64,000 bases of DNA from Stigmatella aurantiaca DW4/3-1 (GTDB lineage Bacteria > Myxococcota > Myxococcia > Myxococcales > Myxococcaceae): assembly GCF_000165485.1 (NCBI RefSeq), contig NC_014623.1:8822893-8886892 (forward strand), in the 5' to 3' direction. Positions 26,769-33,980 of the stretch are shown piece after piece. Under the pieces are notes generated by a model. It had not been told where the DNA came from, searched no databases, and was given only the letters and a program-made list of their open reading frames with translations. Each line of letters starts with the position of its first letter. Positions within the stretch are counted from its first letter, which is position 1. The translations under genes were made by a program, and so were the position numbers.

Positions 26769-27350
26769 TCAAGGACGGCAACGCCCCCGCTGGGAGGGCA
26801 CCTTGCTCACATAGACACTGTCCCGGATCCATATCCGGAACGGAGCCTGCGCCCACACCCCCGCATAGTCCACTCCAATGCGAGGGCCCTGCCCCACCCG
26901 CTCCTCTGGCACGGCAACCCCCGCGGTCAGGTAGAGCCCCGCCGTCTGGAGGTCCGCGCGGTTGTGGGCCAGGGTAATCCCGAACGCGCTGCACAGCCGG
27001 CCGGGGCCATCCGTGCGGCGGTGGGGGGGCAACCCCTCCACGGGCTCCACGCCCCGTATCAGCACCGCGCCGGCCAGCCCCTCGGTCTCCGTCACCACGT
27101 TGAAGCAGTGGTGCATTCCATAGATGAAGTAGACATAGGCGCGCCCTGGAGGGCCGAAGAGGACCTCGGTGCGCGCGGTGCGCCCCTTGGCGGCATGACA
27201 GGCCAGGTCGTACTCGCCGATGTAGGCCTCCGTCTCGACGATGCGGCCCACCCGGCGCTCGCCGCCCTCCTCCAGCACCAGGTGGGTGCCCAGCAGTTCA
27301 CGGGCCACGGTGAGGGCGGGACGCTCATAGAAGGAGACGGGCAGACGCAT
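26769..27350 (-). CDS. 3-methyladenine DNA glycosylase (AAG/MPG family)
   Basis: 193 residues, the normal size. Conserved landmarks are the start RLPVSFYERPALTVARELLG, the catalytic region VETEAYIGEYDLACHAAKGRTAR (Glu of ETEAY is the general base), GRAYVYFIYGMHHCFNVV and DGPGRLCSAFGIT. It excises alkylated and deaminated purines such as 3-methyladenine and hypoxanthine in base excision repair. ATG 27350 matches family N-termini; a TTG at 27395 with GGAAG nine bases upstream could add 15 residues. Its position just before the ECF-anti-sigma pair suggests a shared stress role. Confidence 0.9.
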   Translation of the reverse strand: MRLPVSFYERPALTVARELLGTHLVLEEGGERRVGRIVETEAYIGEYDLACHAAKGRTARTEVLFGPPGRAYVYFIYGMHHCFNVVTETEGLAGAVLIRGVEPVEGLPPHRRTDGPGRLCSAFGITLAHNRADLQTAGLYLTAGVAVPEERVGQGPRIGVDYAGVWAQAPFRIWIRDSVYVSKVPSQRGRCRP

Positions 27351-27419
27351 GCAGGAACCGGGGGCACCCTTGCCGGGAGAGAGAACCGCCGTCAACCGTG
27401 GCCGCTTCCGCGGCCCGGC

Positions 27420-28886
27420 TCAGGCGCGCGCGACGTAGCCGACCCGGCCATCCGGACGGACCAGCAGCGATGGCCACGGCCGCAATTCCTCCGGCCCGCC
27501 CTGGGGCTCGGCCACCACGGTGGACGTCCACCGTCCCCACGGCACCGCCTGGGAAGCGGGCCCCCCGGCCGACGGGCGCCGGAGCATCAGCCACCTGCCC
27601 TCGTGCAAGAGCGAGTAGAGCGTCCGGGTGACGCCGTCCTCGCAGTGGAGGGCAAAGTCCGGCAGCCGCTTGCCCGTCACCCCGGGCTCGGCCGCCATGC
27701 CCGGCGGGGCGGGGAGGACCGGGTCGGGATAGGCCACGTCGAAGGCGGAGATCTGCTCGGCCAGCATGCGGTTGGCGGTGGGAAGCGTGAGCAGCTTCGA
27801 CATCGCCGCCCGGAGGGCTTGTCCCGCGGGGTGGGTCGCGTACAGCAGGGCGCTCTGGCTCAGCGTGTTCTGGATGAGGTGCGCCCCCACCGGGTGGCGC
27901 TCGTGCTGGTAGCTGTCGAGCAGCGGCTCCGGTGCCCACCCCCGCAACACCCCCACCAGCTTCCAGCCGAGGTTCATCGCGTCCTGGAGCCCCACGTTGA
28001 GCCCCTGTCCTCCCGCGGGCAGGTGGACGTGGGCGGCGTCTCCCGCCAGGAACACGCGGCCGTCCCGGTAGGTGGCCGCATGCCGGGTCTCGTTGCCGAA
28101 GCGGGACAGCCAGAACGGGGCCTTCATCCCGAAGTCCGTGCCCGCGATGGCCCGCACCGAGCCCGCCAGTTCCTCCAGCGTGACCGGCTCGGACACGGGA
28201 ACCCCCGTCCGCTCCGGATCGAGCACCACGGCGCGATGGTGGAGGCCATCCCCCAGGGGGGCGATCATCAGCACGCCCTTCAGGTTCGAGACGACGAGCG
28301 CCGGCTGGGGAAGAGGCTCCGAGAGCACGATGTCCCCCAGCATCAAGCTCATCGTCGCGTCCGCCCCCGGGAACGCAATGCCCGCGAGGGTCCGGACGGC
28401 ACTGCGGGCCCCATCCGCGCCCACCACATAGCGGGCCGCCGCGTGGAACGTCCCGCCGCCGCAGGTTCCCTCCAGGTGCACCTCCTCGGGGAACTGCTCG
28501 AGCCGGGTGAGGAGGTGGCCCCGGCGGATGTCCACACCCAGTTCCCGCGCGCGCGCCTCCAGGAGGGCTTCCGTCACGGTCTGAGGGATGAACAAGGAGA
28601 AGGGAAACGCGGTCTCAAGCACGGAGAAGTCGAGCCGCGTCTCCAGCGCGGCGTAGTGCCCCAGCGGCAGGCGTTGCCCCCGCGCCATGAACCGGTCCGC
28701 GAGCCCCCGGAGCGCCAGCACCTCCAGGGAGCGCGGGTGCAAGGACAGCGCCCGGGATTGAGACACCCGCTCCGTCCGGCGCTCGAACACCGACACCCCC
28801 ACGCCCGCCAGCGCCAGCTCACAGGCCACCATCAGCCCCACCGGCCCGCCCCCCACGACAGCGACCTCGACCCTCTCGCGTGTCAT
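27420..28886 (-). CDS. FAD-dependent monooxygenase (aromatic hydroxylase / drug-modifying type)
   Basis: 488 residues. Rossmann FAD motif VGGGPVGLMVACELALAG at the N-terminus, the DG motif (VGADGARSAVR, about 155) and the GD motif (GRVFLAGDAAHVHLPAGGQGLNVGLQDA, about 280-310), followed by the thioredoxin-like C-terminal domain of PheA/TfdB-type hydroxylases. Relatives hydroxylate phenols, polyketides, rifamycin or tetracyclines using NAD(P)H and O2; the substrate cannot be read here. It diverges from a TetR gene across two near-identical operators that lie 18-50 bases upstream of its ATG, so it is probably induced when the regulator binds a ligand. Confidence 0.87.
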   Translation of the reverse strand: MTRERVEVAVVGGGPVGLMVACELALAGVGVSVFERRTERVSQSRALSLHPRSLEVLALRGLADRFMARGQRLPLGHYAALETRLDFSVLETAFPFSLFIPQTVTEALLEARARELGVDIRRGHLLTRLEQFPEEVHLEGTCGGGTFHAAARYVVGADGARSAVRTLAGIAFPGADATMSLMLGDIVLSEPLPQPALVVSNLKGVLMIAPLGDGLHHRAVVLDPERTGVPVSEPVTLEELAGSVRAIAGTDFGMKAPFWLSRFGNETRHAATYRDGRVFLAGDAAHVHLPAGGQGLNVGLQDAMNLGWKLVGVLRGWAPEPLLDSYQHERHPVGAHLIQNTLSQSALLYATHPAGQALRAAMSKLLTLPTANRMLAEQISAFDVAYPDPVLPAPPGMAAEPGVTGKRLPDFALHCEDGVTRTLYSLLHEGRWLMLRRPSAGGPASQAVPWGRWTSTVVAEPQGGPEELRPWPSLLVRPDGRVGYVARA

Positions 28887-28903
28887 CGTTTTCTCCCGTC
28901 AAT

Positions 28904-28916
28904 CTAACGACGTTAG
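28904..28916. promoter_or_regulatory. Probable TetR operator 1
   Basis: CTAACGACGTTAG is a palindrome (CTAAC-N3-GTTAG) in the gap between the divergent flavin monooxygenase and TetR genes. It shares both arms with a second copy 19 bases away centre to centre, and sits close to the monooxygenase start. Confidence 0.72.
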
Positions 28917-28922
28917 GTTGAA

Positions 28923-28935
28923 CTAACAGCGTTAG
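28923..28935. promoter_or_regulatory. Probable TetR operator 2
   Basis: CTAACAGCGTTAG repeats the CTAAC-N3-GTTAG palindrome of operator 1 with a different central triplet. It lies 28 bases before the TetR start codon, so the regulator probably represses both directions. Confidence 0.72.
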
Positions 28936-28963
28936 AGTGTCAAGCGGGAGCCAGGACACAGCC

Positions 28964-29593
28964 ATGAGCATTCAACGAGAGCAGGTGGTGCAGACCGCGT
29001 TGGCGCTGCTGGACGAGGGGGGCGTCGAAGGGCTCACCATGCGCAAGCTGGCGCAGAAGCTGAACATCCAGGCCCCGTCGCTTTACTGGCACTTCGCCAA
29101 CAAGCAGGCGCTTCTGGAGGGGATGGCGGACGCGCTGCTCGAACCCGTGGCGCGCACCGTGATGCCTCAAGCGCCCTGGGAGGAGGTGCTCGCCACGGTG
29201 GCCTCCGAGCTGCGGCTCGCCCTGGGCTCCCGCCGGGACGGCGCGCGGGTCTTCGCGGGCACTTATATCGTCACGGAGAATGTGCTCCGCGTGAGCGAAG
29301 CCATGATGGGCGCCTTGCGCGGCGCGGGCGCCTCCCACCGCACCGCCTCCTGGGGCAGCTTCTCCATCCTCTATTACGTGCTCGGCTTCGCCATGGAAGA
29401 ACAGGCGCTCGATCCCCGCTGGAATCCCGGCACCGTGGACATCGCCAAGGGCCGCGAGCAATTCGCGGCCGAGTCCCCCACCCGGTTTCCCCATGTCCTG
29501 GCCACCTTGGAGGCCACCTTCGATGGGAACTTCGATGCCCGGTTCGAGTTCGGGCTCAAATGTCTCATCGCGGGGCTCAAGACGGTGCTGTAA
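28964..29593 (+). CDS. TetR-family repressor
   Basis: 209 residues. N-terminal helix-turn-helix, about 5-50, with REQVVQTALALLDEGGVEGLTMRKLAQKLNIQAPSLYWHFANKQALL, typical of the TetR/AcrR family. The C-terminal ligand domain (GSRRDGARVFAGTY, YYVLGFAMEEQAL, FEFGLKCLIAGL) resembles the TetR_C_1 group that includes tetracycline repressors. It should bind the two CTAAC-N3-GTTAG operators upstream and control itself and the monooxygenase. The start is the ATG opening the helix-turn-helix domain. Confidence 0.9.
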   Translation: MSIQREQVVQTALALLDEGGVEGLTMRKLAQKLNIQAPSLYWHFANKQALLEGMADALLEPVARTVMPQAPWEEVLATVASELRLALGSRRDGARVFAGTYIVTENVLRVSEAMMGALRGAGASHRTASWGSFSILYYVLGFAMEEQALDPRWNPGTVDIAKGREQFAAESPTRFPHVLATLEATFDGNFDARFEFGLKCLIAGLKTVL

Positions 29594-29632
29594 GGGGCCG
29601 CGCCAGGCACGGAACGCCGGGTCCCGGGGTGA

Positions 29633-29651
29633 GTTCGCCAGTGAACATTCA
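29633..29651. promoter_or_regulatory. Nested inverted repeat upstream of malQ
   Basis: GTTCGCCAGTGAACATTCA holds two overlapping inverted repeats: GTTC-N6-GAAC and TGAA-N2-TTCA. It lies in the 210-base gap between the TetR gene and the glucanotransferase gene. It could be an operator for a helix-turn-helix regulator; no partner is known. The rest of this gap shows nothing further. Confidence 0.22.
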
Positions 29652-29803
29652 TCCCCCAGCACGGGCCGGCCCCCCGCGGAGCACGGAGACCTCAAAGCCG
29701 CTTCCCGGGGGCGAACTCCGCTGGCCGCTGCCTGGGAGAGGAAACAGGCGTCCTGTTTATCCAATCAGTTCACAGCGACGGGTTGCTGGGGCAGATTGCG
29801 CAC

Positions 29804-31354
29804 ATGCTCCCTACCGGTCGGCTCTCCGGCCTCCTGCTGCCTGTCTTTTCCTTCCGCTCCCGCACCGACTTCGGCATTGGCGACTTTGGCGCGATGCCCG
29901 GCCTGTTCCGCTGGATGAACGAGGCCCGCCAGAAGATGCTGATGGTGCTGCCGCTGCTGCCCACCGCGCCGGGCGATCCCAGCCCCTACGCCACGCGCTC
30001 GGCCTTCGGCCTCAACCCGCTCTTCATTGACCTCAAGGCCCTGCCGGAGTTTCAGGCCACCGGAGGGGAGGACGCCTTCTCCGAAGAGCAGAAGCGCCAG
30101 CTGGCCGAGGCCCGCGCCGCGCCGCGCGTCCGCTACGACTTGGTCTTCCCCCTCAAGGACGCCGCCTTCGCCCGGGCCTTCGAGCACTTCGAGCGCCAGG
30201 AGTGGGCCGCCAAGAGCCCTCGCGCCCAGCAGTTCCAGGGCTGGCGGGAAGCCCAAGGCGAATGGGTGGAGAGCTACTCGCTCTTCACCGCCATCTCCGA
30301 GGATCAGCAGCGCCGCGCCTGGTGGGAGTGGCCCGAGCCGCTGCGCACGCGCCAACCCGAGCCGCTGCGGGCCGAAGGGGCCCGTCTGGAGCGCCGCGTG
30401 CGCTACCACGCGTGGCTGCAATGGGTGGCCGAGCAGCAGTGGAACACCGTGCGCGAGGAGGCCAAGGCCCGCGGCATCCTGCTGTGCGGGGACGAGCCCT
30501 TCATCATCGGCCAGGACAGCTCGGATGTGTGGGCCCACCCGGACATCCTCCGCCGCGATGCGCGCCTGGGCGTGCCGCCCGATGACTTCTCCGCCACCGG
30601 CCAGGACTGGGGCCTGCCCTACTTCGACTTCGCCGCGATGGAGAAGGACGACTACCGCTGGCTCAAGGCCCGCGCCATCAAGGCCGCCAGCTACTACGAC
30701 CTGCGCCGCGTGGACCACGCCGTGGGCTACTTCCGCCAGTGGATCCGCGACGAGCAGACGCCCACCGGGCGGTTCATCCCCCCGGACGAGGAGAGCCACA
30801 AGCGGCTGGGCGAGAAGCTCTTCCGCCTGCTGTCCCAGGACGCGGGCATCGTCGCCGAGGACCTGGGCGTGATACCGCCCTTCGTGCGCAACATCCTCGC
30901 CACCCTGGGCCTGCCCGGCTACCGGGTGTTGCGCTGGGAGCGCGACGACATGGTCTACCGCCATCCGCACCAATACCCGGCCGTCTCGCTGGCCACCACC
31001 GGCACCCACGACACGGAGCCCATGGCCGACTGGTGGGAGTCCGCCCGGGACGATGAGCGGGCCGCCGTGGCCAGGGCCTGGCCGGAGTTCCAGGGCGTGG
31101 AGAGCGCGAAAGCGTTCACCGCCGAGGTGCACCGCGCCATGCTGGCCGCCGCGCTCAACTCCAGCAGCAACCTGTGCGTGCTGCCCTGGCAAGACATCCT
31201 GGGCACGCGCGACCGCATCAACCTGCCCGGCACCATGAGCGACAGCAACTGGGCCTACCGCATCGCCCAGAACGCCGAGGACTTGCTGGAGGACCCCCAG
31301 TCGCGCGCCGCCGCCGAGCGGCTGGCCTGGCTCACCGCCTCCGCCCGCCGCTGA
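29804..31354 (+). CDS. malQ: 4-alpha-glucanotransferase (amylomaltase)
   Basis: 516 residues, the size of a short GH77 enzyme. GH77 landmarks: RLSGLLLPVFSFRSRTDFGIGDFG, QKMLMVLPLLPTAPGDPSPYATRSAFGLNPLFI, LLCGDEPFIIGQDSSDVWAHPDI, QDWGLPYFDFAAM, YDLRRVDHAVGYFRQW (nucleophile Asp), AGIVAEDLGVIPPFVR (catalytic Glu) and TTGTHDTEPMADWW. It transfers glucan segments between maltodextrins and glycogen in the cytoplasm. Start at the ATG before LPTGRLSG; a TTG seven codons upstream is possible. Single gene with no other glycogen genes in view. Confidence 0.93.
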   Translation: MLPTGRLSGLLLPVFSFRSRTDFGIGDFGAMPGLFRWMNEARQKMLMVLPLLPTAPGDPSPYATRSAFGLNPLFIDLKALPEFQATGGEDAFSEEQKRQLAEARAAPRVRYDLVFPLKDAAFARAFEHFERQEWAAKSPRAQQFQGWREAQGEWVESYSLFTAISEDQQRRAWWEWPEPLRTRQPEPLRAEGARLERRVRYHAWLQWVAEQQWNTVREEAKARGILLCGDEPFIIGQDSSDVWAHPDILRRDARLGVPPDDFSATGQDWGLPYFDFAAMEKDDYRWLKARAIKAASYYDLRRVDHAVGYFRQWIRDEQTPTGRFIPPDEESHKRLGEKLFRLLSQDAGIVAEDLGVIPPFVRNILATLGLPGYRVLRWERDDMVYRHPHQYPAVSLATTGTHDTEPMADWWESARDDERAAVARAWPEFQGVESAKAFTAEVHRAMLAAALNSSSNLCVLPWQDILGTRDRINLPGTMSDSNWAYRIAQNAEDLLEDPQSRAAAERLAWLTASARR

Positions 31355-31365
31355 GGCTCCGGGCC

Positions 31366-31386
31366 GCGGGGCCTTCCGGGCCCCGC
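31366..31386. terminator. Hairpin between convergent malQ and small lipoprotein genes
   Basis: GCGGGGCC and GGCCCCGC form an eight-base stem with a five-base loop, 12 bases after the malQ stop. There is no T-run on either side, so this may be a Rho-assisted or two-way terminator. Confidence 0.35.
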
Positions 31387-31408
31387 TCCCCTGGGCGGGC
31401 CGCCGTGG

Positions 31409-31729
31409 CTAGTCGTCCTCGATGCAGCGGACCTGCAAGGGGATGCCGTCGAAGAAGACACAGCGGCGCCCTTCCCTCAGGCAGTCCATCCGCTCGCAGA
31501 TGCGTGTGTCCACGCACAGGGGGGGGGACCGGCCGTACTCGAAGAGCACCTCCGCGCACAACAGGGACTGCCCCGTGCTATCGAACCCGCAGTACAGCCC
31601 CGGGCATTCGACGACGTCGTCCAGGTTGCTGCCCTCCCGGAGCTTCATCGCCTCGTCTTCACTCGGGCCGCACGAGAGCAGCACCGCCGCCAGGGCCGCG
31701 CCGAGCGCCCCGCTCATTCGCCATGTCAT
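31409..31729 (-). CDS. Small Cys-rich lipoprotein
   Basis: 106 residues. Lipoprotein signal MSGALGAALAAVLLSC, then a short mature part with eight cysteines besides the lipid Cys (VECPGLYCGF, LLCAEV, LCVDTRICERMDCLREGRRCVFF, VRCIEDD), suggesting a disulfide-bonded mini-domain. Function unknown. Start at ATG 31729, with ATG 31717 as alternative; longer in-frame starts would place a long charged stretch before the signal. Diverges from tamA. Confidence 0.68.
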   Translation of the reverse strand: MTWRMSGALGAALAAVLLSCGPSEDEAMKLREGSNLDDVVECPGLYCGFDSTGQSLLCAEVLFEYGRSPPLCVDTRICERMDCLREGRRCVFFDGIPLQVRCIEDD

Positions 31730-31865
31730 GTCGTGCGCACTCTGGCCCAGGCCGCTCCGGCTTGCACGCTTCCTGGCCCCGAGTGTCCGCCATCCGCCCT
31801 TCTCCGAATGAAACGCGACAAAGCCAGCGGCTTGTTGCATCCCGGGCGAGGCAATCGCACCTCGA

Positions 31866-33980
31866 ATGGATATGACCGGTGGCGTGGAAGCCGCCCGCCC
31901 CCGTTACCGTCTGCTGGTCCTGCTCGTTCCCCTGTCCCTGGCCTGTGCGTGTGCCGCGAAGAAGCCCCGGCCGGACGCGCTCAAGGTCGATGACCTCAAC
32001 ATCAAAGGCACCAAGCAGGTCAGCGAGGGCAGCATCAAGTCGAAGATCCTCACCACGGATACGCCGTGGTGGGAGCCGCTGTGGCCCTTCGACAAGGGTC
32101 CCTCATATTACGATCCCAATGCGTGGGAGGCGGACAAGCGGCGCATCGAGCGCTACTACCAGGCCAAGGGCTACTACCAGGCCCGGGTCCTGTCGGACGA
32201 GGTGAAACCCGAGGGCAAGAACGCGGTGAAGCTGGAAGTCACCGTGCGGGAGGGGGAACCCACGCGCATCGACGCTGTGTCGGTGACGGGGTTGGAACCC
32301 CTGACGGAGGAGCAGCGCACGCATGCGCTGGCGGCGCTGCCCCTCAAGAAGGGAGACGTCTTCGAGGAGGAGAACTGGAACGGGGTGAAGGAGCTCATCC
32401 AGGGGCGGCTGCGGGAGATGGGCTACGCCGAGGCGGAGGTGACGGGGGAGGCGCAGGTGGACGTGGCCACGCAACTGGCCACGGTGGACCTCCGCGCGGC
32501 CCTGGGCAGCCGCTACAAGTTCGGCAACGTGTTCGTCTCCACGGACCCCAACCCCAAGGTGAGCCCCAAGCGCATCATCGAGCAGGCCCAGGGCGCCATC
32601 CGCAAGGGCTCGTGGTTCAGCGAGTCGGCGCTCGCCGAGGCCCAGGCACGCGTGTTTGCCATGGGCGTCTTCGGCGCGGTGAAGGTCAACCGGGGCGGTC
32701 CGGACCGGGAAGCCTCCACGGTGCCCGTGGTGGTGGATGTCCGCGAGGCCCCCCTGCGCTCGGTGCGGCTGGGCGGCGGTCTGGGCATTGACGCCACGCG
32801 CCAGGAAGCACGCGCCTTGGCGGAGTGGACCAACCGCAACATCTTCGGAGGGCTGCGGCGGCTCACCGTCCGGGGCCGCGTGGGCTACGCCTTCCTGCCC
32901 TCCTTCTATGCGGGCGACGACGTGAAGAGCGGCGTCATCGGCGACGTCACCACCGAGTTCGAGCAGCCGCGCTTCCTGTTCCGGGACCTGCGCCTGCAAG
33001 CGTCCGTCACCGGCGAGAAAGGCCTGGAGCAGGCGTATTCCTTCTACGGCGGCCGGCTGCGCACGGGCGTCATCTGGCAGCCTCACCCCAACCTGTCCAT
33101 CTTCCCCGCGTACAACCAGGAGCGCTTCCGGCTCCAGGGGCGCGTGGACGGCAACGAGACCATCCCCCCCATCACGCTGGGCTGCCGCGAGCGGGACACC
33201 GGGGATGAGAACGCGCCCTGCAACATCGCCCTGAGCTACCTGGAGACCACCATCGAGTGGGACCGGCGGGACGAGCGGACCGAGCCGCGCAACGGCTTCT
33301 ACGCGGCGCTCTCCATCCAGGCAGGCGGAGGACCGCTTCAGGGAGACTTCACCTACATCCGGCTGCTGCCGGACGTGCGCTACTACTACTCCTTCGGCGA
33401 GCAACAGCGGCTGACCGTGGCAGGCAAGCTGCGCATGGGAACGCTCGTCCCCTACAGGAACGAGGAGACGGGGCTGCGCCAGAGCTCCATCGTCAACCGC
33501 TTCTTCTCGGGCGGAGGCTCGTCCATGCGCGGCTTCAACAGCCGGCGCCTGTCCCCGCTGACCCCCCTGAACCCGGATGATCCGGAAACCACGACGGTGC
33601 CCGTGGGCGGCAACAGCCTCTTCGAGACTTCCCTGGAACTCCGCTACCGGGTGACCGAAAGCCTGGTGGTCGCCAGCTTCTGGGACACCGGGGCCGTGGG
33701 CACGGACTCCCTGTCCTTCGGGGGCAACTCGCCCCTCAACAACCGCCTGTACCACGCGCTGGGCCTGGGCTTGCGCTACCTCACCCTGGTGGGCCCCATC
33801 CGGTTGGACATTGCGCGACGTTTGAATATTGGCTCCCCCTTGCCCATCGAGCCTTCCGGCTCCACATACACTCTGCCCAGTTCCGGAACATGTTTCGGCC
33901 TGGGCGGTAAGAAACGGGAGTACGCCGGAGCCCCTGACGGGCTCTGCACGATCCAGCTGTCCATTGGAGAAGCCTTTTGA
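31866..33980 (+). CDS. tamA: TamA-like outer-membrane assembly factor (POTRA plus Omp85 barrel)
   Basis: 704 residues. The N-terminus has a signal peptide (YRLLVLLVPLSLACACAAKK) with a possible, imperfect lipobox. Three POTRA-like repeats occupy about 40-310 (VDDLNIKGTKQVSEGSI, RIDAVSVTGLEPLTEEQ, RYKFGNVFVSTD). A 16-strand Omp85 barrel follows, with the conserved RGF/Y motif (FFSGGGSSMRGFNSRRLSP) and an ending in Phe (LSIGEAF). It is paired by overlap with tamB, so it is TamA rather than BamA; the TAM complex inserts outer-membrane proteins and moves lipids between membranes. The extended loop near the end (SGTCFGLGGKKREYAGAPDGLC) has two cysteines. Confidence 0.87.
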   Translation: MDMTGGVEAARPRYRLLVLLVPLSLACACAAKKPRPDALKVDDLNIKGTKQVSEGSIKSKILTTDTPWWEPLWPFDKGPSYYDPNAWEADKRRIERYYQAKGYYQARVLSDEVKPEGKNAVKLEVTVREGEPTRIDAVSVTGLEPLTEEQRTHALAALPLKKGDVFEEENWNGVKELIQGRLREMGYAEAEVTGEAQVDVATQLATVDLRAALGSRYKFGNVFVSTDPNPKVSPKRIIEQAQGAIRKGSWFSESALAEAQARVFAMGVFGAVKVNRGGPDREASTVPVVVDVREAPLRSVRLGGGLGIDATRQEARALAEWTNRNIFGGLRRLTVRGRVGYAFLPSFYAGDDVKSGVIGDVTTEFEQPRFLFRDLRLQASVTGEKGLEQAYSFYGGRLRTGVIWQPHPNLSIFPAYNQERFRLQGRVDGNETIPPITLGCRERDTGDENAPCNIALSYLETTIEWDRRDERTEPRNGFYAALSIQAGGGPLQGDFTYIRLLPDVRYYYSFGEQQRLTVAGKLRMGTLVPYRNEETGLRQSSIVNRFFSGGGSSMRGFNSRRLSPLTPLNPDDPETTTVPVGGNSLFETSLELRYRVTESLVVASFWDTGAVGTDSLSFGGNSPLNNRLYHALGLGLRYLTLVGPIRLDIARRLNIGSPLPIEPSGSTYTLPSSGTCFGLGGKKREYAGAPDGLCTIQLSIGEAF

